A stretch of 57,998 nt of DNA from Branchiostoma floridae (taxonomy: Eukaryota > Chordata > Leptocardii > Amphioxiformes > Branchiostomatidae), in contig NC_049988.1 of assembly GCF_000003815.2 (NCBI RefSeq), positions 16,726,888 through 16,784,885 of the forward strand, written 5' to 3'. The position numbers and the translations under genes are program-made. Of the stretch, positions 13,291 to 25,700 are shown one piece after another. Below the pieces are notes generated by a model, which worked only from the letters and a program-made list of their open reading frames with translations, made no database searches and was not told the DNA's origin. Position 1 is the stretch's first letter. Each line of letters starts with the position of its first letter.

Positions 13291-14899
13291 GTGCATGAAT
13301 GGGTTGCAAATTGCAGTACACCTTTTAAACCGTCTATCATTTTGCATATAAGTAACATCAGTAGATGTTCTAATGCACAACACCTACTGCAAGCCCCACA
13401 GAGGCCTCACAGGAACAGACCTTTAGTTTAGGGCACACTGACTTAATTGCCTGTTCTGAAAAAACGTGGCCACATGTGAGCCAAACAGCATCCCTGGTCA
13501 CTCAGAACTTATGCTTGCCAGAGGATCTACTCTCCAGGGTAAGGGGCACATGGTCAGTAAAACATTATTGAAAAGGCGACGACTGTCTCTTTGTCTCTTA
13601 CACTCTTACTAAAGGTGAACATAAGACAAACCAAGCCTGGGAAAGAATGGACTGGATGTTTAGTCTTGTGGTTTAGCAGCATTTTTTCAGCACTGGATTT
13701 GTTCCTCTTTTTTTCGCCCTTGCGCATACGTCTTGGGGTCTCCAGAGGACGTCATCCATAACATTAGGCCAAATTAGCCTTAAAAAATGTGCGGGTGCAC
13801 ATTTTGCCTGCAGCTCTGTCTCACCTCGCCCTAGGTCGCTGTCGCCTGTAATAATTTGTCAGTCCGGGTGTCTGGCTTCGTGTCTGGGTGTCCATATGTC
13901 AAAAAAAAATACAAGAAAAACCACGTCACAGCTGCATTATATTGATTAAGTCTTCGTAGGAACAATGCCTTTGTAAAACCGAGCTCTTTTATGAATCCTG
14001 TTTCATTCACAAGTATCTAGGAGGTGTTTCAGCCAAACTTTGTACGCCTTGGTATTTTGCTTGAGGGCATCTCGGCACTACCTGGCGCAGTGACATGGTG
14101 AACTTCGTGCTGGATCAGCTATTAACACCTCAGGTGTGTCACTATCGGCGTCAGCGACCTTTACCCGAACTCTTCATCAATGATGGTCAGAAGTCGCCAA
14201 ACTGCGGCTCGATATCACCAGATAGATAAGGGCATTTTCGCTTAAAAATCTAACCTCATGCTTTGTAACTTGAAACTTTTTCCCGATATGACGGTTTGGG
14301 CTTTGCAAATATGGGGTGCTGTATACAATGGCGCTAATATGAAATGGTTTTGGATTTCAGAATTCTTTGCGATTCGGCAGTTTTTGCTACAAATCGCATT
14401 GCAAACAAGAGCTGCCTACTACTCAAAAATCATAGCCACAGCATGTTCAGAACTTGAGATATCAAACCAGGACGTTCCGCTACAGTACCGTAACAGGCTG
14501 CTAGGGGGCCCAAAATCTAATCGTTTGCAGGTCTCATCAAGACCTACTCAATTACCAAATATCTATACAATCCATTCAGGCGTTCTTGAGTTATGCTGGT
14601 CTTCTACATACATACATACAAACATACATACATACAAACATACAAACAAACGCTTCCCAAAATATAACCTTCTCGGCGAAGGTAATAACTGGTTTCCACT
14701 GTACATGTACTTGGTACGGTGGTCGTAACCTCCGACCATTGACCACTATTTAAAAATCTCACGATAGACAAGAGCACCCCGGGCTATCGAAATGTCAAGT
14801 AGAGCTCTGACTCTCATTAGGCGACCTTGGAATGGGTTCACGCGTGTAGATATATTCAAATCACGCACAATTTGCAGCTGTGATGATAAAATCACAGAG
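13291..14899. other. Repeat-derived stretch, no gene seen
   Basis: The segment around 13500-13620 (TGCTTGCCAGAGGATCT...CTCCAGGG) resembles 27965-28115, so both are copies of one dispersed repeat. About 14500-14710 ends with CGTTCTTGAGTTATGCTGG, a CATA/CAAA microsatellite and then TTCTCGGCGAAGGTAATAA, a typical transposon 3' tail arrangement. The 156-codon frame at 14258-14728 runs through this tail and is not supported as a gene. Confidence 0.5.
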
Positions 14900-14904
14900 A
14901 AAAT

Positions 14905-15062
14905 AAGAGGAGGCCAGGTAGGCCGACAGCAACATACTTAGACATGCTCAGGAAAGACACTGGCCTTGGAGTTGACAACCTACATCAAGCTATGACTGAC
15001 AGAGACATATGGAATGCTATCATCGCTCGAGACCAGAAGGACTCGTCTTAAGCAAGTAAGTA
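14905..15062 (+). pseudogene. Degenerate LINE reverse-transcriptase C-terminus
   Basis: One frame reads RRPGRPTATYLDMLRKDTGL, then a DRDIWNAIIAR segment and a TAA stop. The pattern GRPxxTYLDxLxKDTGL...DRxxWxxII is the usual C-terminal tail of RTE/CR1-like non-LTR retrotransposon polyproteins (recalled from the family, not searched). The stop is followed by an AAGTAAGTAAGCAAGCAAG short-repeat tail, typical of LINE 3' ends. Upstream RT domains are not present, so this is a 5'-truncated dead copy. Confidence 0.6.
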
Positions 15063-15825
15063 AGCAAGCAAGATGATAAAATATGCCATACACTTCTGTA
15101 GCACTGTCTCACAACGTGTGTCCACAAAGCATATATACAGCTGCGTATATATTCAAGTTCATTTGAAGTCCATATGGAATTCTTAGCCTCCACAAGTCAC
15201 TGAAAAAAAGTTGTACTTGGAAAAATTTTGAAGGATAAAATGCCACATCCGTGTCGCCTTCTTGCGACAGAGAAAGAAAAAAAGGAAAAGATGTCGTTGC
15301 TTTCGAAATAAAAGGACTAAATGACAGTTACTAATACCTGTTGACAAGTTGACGTAAGTTGGGCACTCTACGGTAACTGTATTGGCGAGAATATTAAGAT
15401 TATTCACAACGCAAGGTTGAAGACTCACATGACATGTTTTTCAAACCATCGAAACACTAGAGAATGTCCGGACCTGTACACGTATTACTGAAAGTTTGTT
15501 ACGAAATGACTGAAGTTTTGATCTCCTGCGGACTTTAGTTTGCGGTTAGAGGCTTCCAAAACAACAAACCATCAATCAAGAGTAAGTGGCTGGTGACAGG
15601 TATAAATCACGAAGCAAAGTTCTACATGCTATACATAGCCCGTGCATTTGCATACTTGATCAACCACTCGAGACAGAGTCGAGTTTGTTCGGCAACGAAC
15701 GCCCGCCCAGGTCTTACTGAGAGCCGACTGGTGAAAGGTGAGGGTCTCAACGAAGACATCGGAAAAAAAGGTTAGACTTTGTAAAATAACTGCCCTGTTA
15801 CATTGTTTTAACTTCTTAGCGTGCT

Positions 15826-15905
15826 GTAGGGGTTAGCGATAGCGCATCTGAACACTAGATTCAAGGGTTTGAATCCTGATCTCTTGTGGCTTGCCCGACT
15901 CGCCG
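15826..15905 (+). repeat. tRNA-derived SINE head
   Basis: GGGGTTAGCGATAGCGCATC resembles a pol III A box, and AAGGGTTTGAATCCTG about 30 bases later resembles a B box (GGTTCGAATCC type). No cloverleaf with paired acceptor arms can be drawn, and the sequence continues into non-tRNA DNA. It is therefore called a SINE head rather than a tRNA gene. Confidence 0.45.
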
Positions 15906-16150
15906 GCGCTAGAAAAAGTCCACGGTGCACTTACGTGATCGACTTTGTGCATTGTTCTTGTCTTAAAGATCGTACGTGATCTCTTTCGGCACATGAGAGC
16001 TGTATATGCTGTACGTACAGAACCCGTGGCGCTGCAATCACTGTATAAACTATATATATATTGTTTTGTACACTTCACCGTATAATTTAATTAGCTGTTT
16101 AACCAGGTAACTTGTAAAATTTTGGTGTCCTATAAAGTCTTCTTAATAGT

Positions 16151-16294
16151 AGCTCTAAATGTCGAGGAGGCATGGCCCTGATGCCGACGAAGAAATGGCA
16201 GAGTTCCCCCTTTCCTGTCAGGGTCATGCCTCCTCGTAATTTAGAGCTCGCAGACTCGTCGTCCGATCGATTTTCGCCTAATGTGAGGGAGGTA
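16151..16294. mobile_element. Palindromic MITE fragment
   Basis: The inverted-repeat centre (AGCTCTAAAT...GAGGAGGCATGGCCCTGATG and its return arm GTCAGGGTCATGCCTCCTCG) is followed by CGTCCGATCGATTTTCGCCT and AATGTGAGGGAGGTA. The same right end is found at 27353-27487, and the last part also at 32110-32151. Confidence 0.7.
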
Positions 16295-16479
16295 TTATGC
16301 TTGGGTCACAGTTCAAACCCCGACCCGGATACTCCCATGTACGCCTCATACGGATATATACGCAGGTGTGACCCCACCTTTACCCTCTCCGTCAACGCAA
16401 TCTAGGCGCGTGTATGTGAAAAATTGGGTGGGAGACCATTCACTTAGAATAGAGTACGGCTTCTAGTTTACTCTTGTTG

Positions 16480-17010
16480 GAAAAGATGTTTATTTTCTGC
16501 TGAAAAGAAACTCTCGAACACTACAAAAAGAGTCAGCATGCATATAGTACGCGCAACCGACAAAAACACGGTGTGAGGGCCGTTCTTTCAAACCAGGTAC
16601 CTTGACCCGAGAAAGAACCCTCTAGATCAAAACAAATTAAGCGCTGTTGTGAACCACTGAGCGGTGAACTCTCACTAAAAAGATTTCAGTTTGTCCTTGT
16701 TTTCTAGAATGAAGGTCTTTTCTCTGTTGAAACGAAATTTTGGCACTCTTAAAAAGTGTCAGCAAGCAGTACGCGCAACTGACGCTACCCCACCGACAAG
16801 GAAACGGTGTGAGGACCAGCCGGTCACGAGATAGTCAACCCCCCTAAGGTCTAAACAATTTGGACGCTATTGTGAAACATTGAGCGGTGATCTCCTAAAA
16901 AGACAACATAAGGACTCCAGATTACCCTTTGAAAATCAATTTTTTTCTGTTGAAACGAAATTCTCGAACTCTGAAAGCAACCGACGCTACCCCACCGACA
17001 AAGAAAAGGT
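16480..17010. repeat. Three diverged tandem copies of an about 225-bp unit
   Basis: CTGTTGAAACGAAATT-like sequence occurs near 16500, 16724 and 16946. Each copy is followed by an AACTCT/AAAAAG...CAGCA segment and then CCCCACCGACAA with an ACGGTGTGAGG-type end. The copies are well diverged, so this is an old tandem duplication. Noncoding. Confidence 0.65.
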
Positions 17011-17164
17011 ACTTCCTTCGTGAGGGTCTCGTCAGATTCGTCGTACGGCAGATTTATGATTGTAAATTGAGGTCATTCTTATCTTGGGGCAGTCGTGGAC
17101 AGGTCTTACAATCAATTAAAAAGGTTGAAAGTAGCCCTATATAGCCTTTTGAAGTGTGTCGTTA

Positions 17165-17345
17165 TTCACTGTGTCGGGGTACGGGTTTGAAAGGCGGACC
17201 CCAAGCCTCACACCACCTACCCATGCCCAAGAAAGTCTGGTTTTAAGTGCCTTTCCCAAGGGCACAAATTCGGTAGCATGACAGGTTTTGGACCCAGAAC
17301 CTCTGGGTTATGGGCCAAACAGCCTGCAGTTACTCCTCACGACCC
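17165..17345 (-). repeat. SINE fragment, reverse orientation
   Basis: The reverse complement contains TTGTGCCCTTGGGAAAGGCA, matching the conserved central segment also seen in the SINE at 24105-24360 (TTGTGCCCTTTGAAAATGCA). The surrounding sequence (CTCTGGGTT, CCCATGCCC) fits the same family. Noncoding. Confidence 0.5.
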
Positions 17346-18948
17346 CACATCGCTGTATGACCCCACAACCCCCTGTCTTGATATCGAGCCATTGGGTTAA
17401 ACTGCATCTAATTTTAAAACGTGACGCTTTTTTTCGAATTCTACAAAGTTTAACGTTTGTGATCAAAGCACCCTATAGGAAGGAGCCCTCATTGTTTAAT
17501 CTTTCGCGGAAAACACAACTGTCTGTCTGGGCAGAACTGTCTACAACTCGATGCACAAGTTTTAATGCCCGCGGAGGATCGGTTAATTCAATGGTGGTAC
17601 TGTTTTACAGAGATATGTGTGTTTGTTGCATTTCGGGCGGCATACATAGTATACAACGTTATCTATAGAACGTTTCGTGTAATTGCAATTATGGTATTTG
17701 GTACATGCGTTTAGGTTGTAGACGAGACGGCGAGGTTTCATTTTGAGCCTCCTGGCGGTTGACCTTGGTACTGCAACTGGACTTCCTGTTTTTGGTATCT
17801 TTGGCTTTGGACATGCTTTGTTCTTGATGTCTTTTTTATGTATAATAGCGTTTAATGTTTGGTGGAAGTGGTGGAAGTTTGGGCCCTGTTTGTTTTGCCG
17901 AAATGGGCGTAGCTCAGATGAAAGGTCAAATATGCAGCAGTTAGAGGTTTGTGTCGTGACAAATGTAGAAACTTCACTACCTCGTGTGCACTCAGATTTT
18001 GTGTTTATATTTGTATTGGCTGGATTGTGATTTGTTGGTTAGTATACCTAAGTCTGTTATGCACGGATGTTCATGTATAAAGTTTTGCTTAGTCATAGTT
18101 CTTGGTTCAGGACAACGCCTCTGCAGTTTTGATCACAGTTGCAAACATTGTAAACACCCTTTTTCTTTTTCTTTACGTTGTAATATCAGTATGATTGCTA
18201 TTATTTGTACGGGTCGCAAATCATCTGTGATAATGCTAATATACAGGCTTCTTTTGTACTTGATTTAAAAAAAAGAGAACAGTCCATTCATGCAAAACAT
18301 AAGTGTGTTAATTTCACGATAACGGATGTCACCCAGTACAATGCATGGCAACGCCTTGAAAGGTCACCGTCATTATGATGCCGCCAGTAATTATATGCAA
18401 ATTGCTGTAAAATTTGAGACTGGAGGGCAAAATCTGTCTCTTTCTCTCTTCGTTATCTATCCAGGGCCGTTTCCTTGTGGGGCCCAGCAAGGGTAGTTTG
18501 TTGGTGTAAAGATACTTGCTGGACGGGTGGTGGTGATTGTTTATCTCTGACTGTGATTAACTTTGAAGAAAACCTACTATTTGTCCGAACTTTAAGCGTT
18601 CGTCCAAACTGATTCTATTATCATACTAAAACACAGCAGCGACAAAAAAAAAACTTAATGCGTCATTCGTAGGGTGTTGTGTTTGTTTGTTTGTTTGAAC
18701 CTTTATTTTTCTTTATTCTTCTAAACTTGACAAATCTCAGCCATCACTATATACCTCGCGGATTCTCTCTAAGCAGAGGTTAGGCACCGGCTTTATGAGA
18801 CGTCTTTTTAATCAAGCGTTTTCATATATTATTCATTGTTTACGTTTGTCAAACGTATTGATAGCAAAAAAAATGTATTTAGGTCAAAATAGATAGAGAT
18901 AACAAATCCAAAGGCCTAAAAAGACGCCCAAACAAGTCGGGGTAGTGA

Positions 18949-19774
18949 CACTTTATTTCCAGGCTTCGCGCCGAGTTTAAAATACTTGATCTGGATCTCA
19001 CAATCATAACACCGCTATAGATATGTTTAATACACTATTCTCGGTGCATACCTAAGTAGTTTTACTCTTTATTTTTAGGGTTCACGTCGACTCTGAACCA
19101 CCGCCGTGTACCATACTGATCCTGTGGCAGTACTAGCGCTGGATCTGACAATCATAACGCTGTAGATGGTTTCAATAGATAAGTCTAGGCGCATCCCAAA
19201 TACTTATTTTTTGTAGGCTTAACGTCGCCATGTACCGTACGGATCTTGTACCGGTACTTGTGCTGGATCTGACAATCATAACACTATAGATAGTTTCAAT
19301 GGATAACTCTAGGTGCATTCTCCTTACTCTTTATTCTCCAGGCTTCACGTCTGCTCTGAACCACCGTCATGTACCGTACGGATCTTGTGGAAGTACCTGT
19401 GATGAATCTGACAATCATAACACTATAGAAATGTTACATTTAGAGAGAGATAACTTAGTGTATCTTAAAGTAGTAATGATATCACTCTTTATTTTTCAGG
19501 CTTCACGTCGACTCTAAACCACCGCCATGTACCGCCCGTACCCTGTAGCAGTACTTGTACTGGATCTGGCAATCGTAACACTTAGTGTATCCTGAAGTAG
19601 TAACATTACTCTTTATTTTTCAGGCTTCACGTCAACTCTGAACCACCGCCATGTACCGCCCGTACCCTGTAGCAGTACTTGTACTGGATCTGGCAATCGT
19701 AACACTTAGTGTATCCTGAAGTAGTAACATTACTCTTTATTTTCCAGACTTCACGCCGACTCTGAACCACCGCC
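18949..19774 (+). repeat. Tandem array multiplying the SLC34 splice acceptor and start codon
   Basis: Six degenerate to near-perfect copies of about 124 bp lie directly 5' of the SLC34 first coding exon. The unit holds a polypyrimidine tract plus AG (CTTTATTTTTCAG), then GCTTCACGTCGACTCTGAAC, CACCGCCATGTACCG, and an intron-like tail ending in ACAATCATAACACTATAG. The start-codon position falls at 19106 (mutated to GTG), 19230, 19369, 19527, 19651 and 19775; the last is the real gene. Spacings are 124, 139, 158, 124 and 124 bp. A further copy at about 18950-19070 keeps the acceptor but has lost the ATG region. Frames from the upstream ATGs close after about 19-22 codons. Confidence 0.9.
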
Positions 19775-22700
19775 ATGTACCGTACGGACCCTGCGCCTCC
19801 CGTGGCCGTCCCCATGCCCGGCCCAGCACCAGGGCATATTAAGGTCTCCGAGTCGCAGGCTGACCTGGTCCGGAACATGGAGACCCAACCCGCCAAGGGG
19901 GCCCAGCAGGAGGAGTACGATCCCTGGCACGTCGCTAGGCTCAAGGACGAGGGCACCAAATGGGGAGGTGAGGCAGATTCTTTCACAGTGAGGGTATAAA
20001 ACGTACTTCTTACTTGTACTTAAATAGATACTTTATTGTATAAATTGGGGCACAATTGATTTATCTCATTTTACCTTGACGTATGTCTGTGACTGATTTT
20101 GAGTTCACCCTGTGTTTGCTTTCTGTAAATTGTAATAATTTGTTGTATATTTCCGTTGTCCTATTTTGTATCATCTTAATCTGGACTTCAAGAAGAGCAG
20201 TGATGTATCACTAATGGAGATCTCAAAACCTCCCCTCTGTGTTACAAAAGGCAGTGGATGCGACCTGAAAACTCTGACCATTTCCAAAATCATATCAGGT
20301 TGCTTGACTAACTGCAATTTGGGTACATCCGGCTGCTTGACTAACTTTTTTTGGTGTACATTGTTATTTGGATGTCTAACGTTCATTGACATTCTTATAA
20401 AGTTTTGTGAATGAATGAATGAATGAATGAATGAAAGGAACGAATGAATGGAAAGAAAGTAAGTGTTTTTCATGACCCTTGACTGTACCTGTCTATTTTC
20501 AGAATTAGACAGTAAAGGCAAGGCCCTGCGCGTGGTAGGTTATATTATGAAGCCGCTGCTGCTGTTGGGGCTGATCTATCTGTTCATCTGTTCCCTGGAC
20601 TTCCTCAGCTCGGCCTTCCGACTCTTGGGTAAGCGTGGAACCAGATTCAGATTGTTTTATTTCATTTGGTCTGGTACGCGACATATTCAATATTCACATG
20701 AAATGCACCAAGAGTTACAACATTCATAGACATAGACGTAGCTAAAAAATATAAGTTCACCTGTAGTTTTAAAAACTTGACGTATTCCGCTTAAAATATA
20801 GAGTGACAACAGTAGGCAAACATAGCTAAATATACCAGCAAATCTCCCACTCTCTCTCTCACGCACTGCAAAATATTTGACTAGTTTACAGTCATATTGA
20901 TTCTTTGGGATACTTACAGTTTGTACTTCGGATAAAGGTATGCAAAAATGTCATTGAAAACTCGGTATTATTAAGAGTCAGCGTGGTAGAGTAGTTATAA
21001 GGCCATTTTAACCACTGAGTAATGCTTTGAGCTCTCGTCATCAAATAATGACATTGCCAATGAAATGTTAAAAAGTTTTGTATGAAGGATGAAAATCTTC
21101 ATATGTAGGATGGAAAGGCTTACATGTAGATACGGCAGAATTCGAACAGTCCGTTCAGAATCGTTTTGTAGACGTCTACGCATGCCCGAGTAACCGCTTT
21201 TTGGCGAGTCGATTAAATGCTAAGAAAAGTCCTCTTGTCTATCCCAGAAGCTAAACGATTTGATTTTTGTACCCCAATTAACCAATAGGAGGCAGAGCTG
21301 CGGGAGAAACCCTGAGTAACAACGAGCTCCTAACCAACCCTGTAGCGGGCCTGATGATTGGCGTGTTGGCCACCGTGCTGGTGCAGAGTTCTAGTACTAG
21401 CACCTCCATTGTCGTCACCATGGTTGGAGCGAGCAGTAAGTATAACTCTCCAGTACTGATTTCCAAGCAGATGTTACGGTGCCATTAAATAGATGAAAGG
21501 ATAATAGCCGGCCAAAGGGAGTCACACGGTTACAGGATACATACTGCCAGTCTGGCTTCAAACCTCTGTCAGCTTTTGATCTTACGCTTCCGTAGGATCT
21601 GCTTGGAGATTACCCAGTATTGCTGTCTGTGTTTGCCTGTGTTCCCGCTGCAATTTAAAAAAAAAAATGTTCTGCAAGTACGAAGTACTACACTTTAACT
21701 GGTTCACAGTGCTACCATGGCTACAATACAGTTAAGGCAACTGTATATATCATCATTCTGCAGTTCTGGAGGTGAAACCAGCAATTCCTATCATCATGGG
21801 AGCGAACATCGGCACCTCGGTCACCAACACCATCGTCTCACTAGCGCACTCTGGCGACAAGGACGAGTTTCGCAGGGCTTTCGCCGGTGCGACCATTCAT
21901 GACATGTTCAACTGGCTCAGCGTGATCGTGCTTTTGCCGCTGGAGGTAAATATTCACTGGCGAATTTGGAAGTCTACTCTACTGCACTGCACTGCTCTTC
22001 TTAGTACTCTACTTTACTCTACTGTGCTTTACTGGTAGTGTAATCTACTCTCATGACTCTACTCTACTCTCTACTCAACTCTCATGACTCTACTCTACTC
22101 TTAGTACTATACTCAACTCTCATGACTCTACTGTATTCTACTTTACTCGACTCTACTCTACACTGCACTGCTCTTCTTTTAAGAAGAGTAGAGTAGAGTA
22201 GAGTATCAAAATACTCTACTCTACTTTACTCTACTGTGCTTTACTGTACTGTGCTCTAATCTACTCTCATGACTCTACTCTACTCTCATGACTCTACTGT
22301 ATTCTACTTTACTCTACTCTACTCTACTCTGCTCTGCTCTTCTTTTAAGAAGAGTAGACTAGAGTAGTGTAGAGTAGAGTAGAGTACTCTACTGCTCTAC
22401 TGCTCTGTACAGTACTGTACTGTGCTATGCTCTAGGCTACTCTCCTCTACTCTACTTTACTGTATTCTACTTTACTGTATTCTACTCTACACCATACTAC
22501 ATTCCACTGATCCACTATGCTATACCCTACCCTACGTACACTCTATACTATTGTACTCTACTGTACTCCACCCCACTGTACAAAAACATAGAGAACCCGG
22601 TAAGACGGAAAGAAATTAAATTAGTTGAACCTTTTCAGATTGCCTCTTTCGTTCGCCCCCGTTTTTCCGTGAATTCTTCCAGGAATATCACATTATCTTC

Positions 22701-25700
22701 AACTGTTGCAGTCTGGTAAGTTTCCCACAGATTATGGAAAGAGTGGGGCTTTTAGTCCACCTTGTTTCTAAGAAAAAAGCCTAGTCCTACATGTCCCCAC
22801 AAAGCCAACGATAGTACATGTATATGAATAGTCTCTTGTGCAATTTAAGTCAATCATTGTCCTTGTCACATGCATGTTTCCTATGTCTCCACCACCACGT
22901 ATGTTTTACATGCTATGTAACTGTAGTCTCTAACAAACTGACGCTGGCTGTTATAGGAAAAACAATTTGCCAGGGGAGTTTTGCTACCAGAGGAGTTGGT
23001 CGGCCGCGCAGCCTTCGGAGGAACTGACTCCCCTGGCCAATTCTCATATTTTTTGCCGAATTCTACGATCCCCATACGTAGGAAGGCCTTGTGGACGCTG
23101 ACTGGACTGCAACTAGCCCTCGCGGCATCTGAACTTTCTCTTGTATCTTCCAGGTGATATCAGGTTACCTCTTTCACCTGTCGGCCGCCATCATCGATTC
23201 GTACAACATCCAAACTAACAAGGACGCCGAGCAGGAGATTTTGAAGGTCATCACCAAGCCCTTCACTAGTCTGGTCATACAGGTCAGGAAACCAGTTCTC
23301 CAAATCAAATATAGTACTTACTGGGATGTTCGACTGGATCATTCTGTTTCTTCCAGTCTTCCTCAACTTTCTGACTTAATCGCTCAGGATACGTGACTTG
23401 TTGCATGTGTGACGTCATTAATGGGTCAAGGGTTGTTGGAAGCCAACATCGCTCCAAGCTCATCCATTGCTGATGTCACACGCGCACTTGAGTCACGTGT
23501 CCAGAGAGATTGGGTCTGATAGCTGAAGCGAACTAGGCGATTCTGTCGAAAATTCCAGCTGGTTCAATTTCGGAGTTGGACAACATTTTACTTAATCATC
23601 ATGTATCGTACCAACTGTGTTAAACTTTCATGCTAAACGAAATGTTGGTTGCACTTACATTAGCTGTACAACTACTCTATTTCGCTGTACACAATCTTTA
23701 TGGTTTGCTAATAAGCAACTACATTAGAACATGAAAACGGTGGTGTGAACAGTACTTAAGGTCTAATGTTCCTACTATGCTAAAATCATTGCATCGAACA
23801 TTTGGTATCTATAGTTGAAGAAAACCTTCCGAAAGTACCTGTAGTTTTGTTGTGTCAGTTAACTTCTGTAGCATTCAGAAACAGAACTGTACAGGCACAT
23901 TTTCGTAGACCAATTATGCAACAGCATTGGCTCAACTTTCCTTGTTTAAGTCCTCTTTGTTCTGACGCTGCAAAATATATTTTCTGCCTTTTGTAAAGAA
24001 GAGCATTTTAATTTCCTGATCCTCATTAGATGTGTGTGAACAAAATGACGAAGAGCATTTAAAAAAAATGTTGTTGCAATCGCCTTGCAAATGATATCTA
24101 CTGACGTGCGTATTCACAGCCGAGCACAACACAGAGGTTCTGGGTTCGAATCCGTTGATGTGCCACCGATCTTGTGCCCTTTGAAAATGCACTTTACACG
24201 ACTTTACTCACTTCACTCAGGTGAAAATGAGTACCTGGCCTCGGTTGCGACCGTCCGTCAGATAGGACGTTAAATGAAGATCCTGTATTTGAGGATAGCC
24301 ACATCTCAAGCACGTTAGAGAACCCACCACACTTGTCGAAGAGTAGGTGTCCGAGCTTAGTGTGAGTGGATCAAGTAAATCTGGATATGCAGCTTGTACT
24401 GTTCTGTACAAACCTGGTGTGTTACGCCATGAGGCAGTTTATCGGATATGCAGCTTGTACTGTTCAGTACAAACCTGGTGTGTTACGCCATAAAAGGCGG
24501 TTTACCGGATATACGAAAGAAACAGACAAACACTGACCATCTTTGATTGTTGCAGATCGACAAGAAAGTGATCACCAAAACCGCACAAGGTCTGAACGAA
24601 ACCGGCAGTCTGCTGAAGGAAGGGGACTACCTGTTCGCCAACACGGGTCTGAGCGAGAGCGAGCTCGGTGTGGTGATCCTCATCCTGGCCCTGATCATCC
24701 TGTGTGTCTGCCTCGTCCTCATCGTCAAGCTGCTGCACTCCATGCTGAGGGGAAGAGTGGCCTACTGGACCAAGAAGGTGAGTAATAAGTTCAAGTTTTG
24801 ACCTAGTTCTCCCAAATCTCGCGAGAACTAGGTCACTCCGTGATCAAGATGAACTGATAGCCATCGAAAATTTGGTACGTGAGTCTACCTTCAATAACAG
24901 TCACTGATTGATGAAAAATTCTAGTAACTGTTTACATACGTGACTAATGAATCTCTTCAACGACATGTTGATATGATTTTATGGATGACATCCACGCGTG
25001 CATCAAGTTTCGGCCGTTTCGAGAAATAGATAAAAGTTTCGTTTCGGCAAGAGAATCCTAGCCTGAGTATCATCCTCCGTAGTAACCGCTGGCTCACGAC
25101 TTTCGTGGTTAGCAAGCGAACGTCGTGAGCCAGCGGTTACTACGCAGGATGATACTCAGGCTAAGAGAATCCACTTTCCAGGTTTTGATTACATAGTTTC
25201 GCGGGTTTTTATGGGCCGTAATAAATCATTGCTCCAAGTCAGGTCTAAAATCGGTATTTTTCCACAGATCATCAACGCTGAGTTCCCCGGCAAGGCTGCG
25301 TTCCTGTCCGGTTACCTGGCCATCGCGGCCGGGGCCGGTATGACGTTCATAGTGCAGAGCAGTTCCATCTTCACCTCGGCGCTCACGCCACTGGTCGCCG
25401 TGGGAGTGCTGCACCTCGAGCGGTGCTACCCGCTCACGCTCGGGGCAAACATCGGTAAAGCCCCCTTTACAATCAGGAAAATTTAGCTCCCGCCCAATTT
25501 TCCAAACAGACTTCAAAATTCACAAGGGGNNNNNNNNNNNNNNNNNNNNNNNNNNNNNNNNNNNNNNNNNNNNNNNNNNNNNNNNNNNNNNNNNNNNNNN
25601 NNNNNNNNNNNNNNNNNNNNNNNNNNNNNTCTTGATTTTTAAAGGGGGCTGTAGGACACCAAGTTTATGATGTACGCACTCTCCAAGTAGAGGTTTGGCT

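Noticed and set aside
12982-13431. Long His-Thr and Cys-Val open frames on both strands
   Set aside because: They are translations of a GT/CA microsatellite.
14258-14728. A 156-codon open frame as a gene
   Set aside because: It runs through a transposon-like tail with a CATA microsatellite, shows no family motif and has no splice or polyadenylation support.
17743-18030. A 95-codon frame with hydrophobic stretches as a membrane protein
   Set aside because: Composition is that of T-rich noncoding DNA; there is no recognisable motif or supporting context.
24130-24150. tRNA gene at the GGTTCGAATCC motif
   Set aside because: There is no A box, anticodon arm or paired acceptor stem, and the following sequence is a SINE body. 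The B-box motifs at 15865, 54325 and 55010 were rejected as tRNA genes for the same reason.
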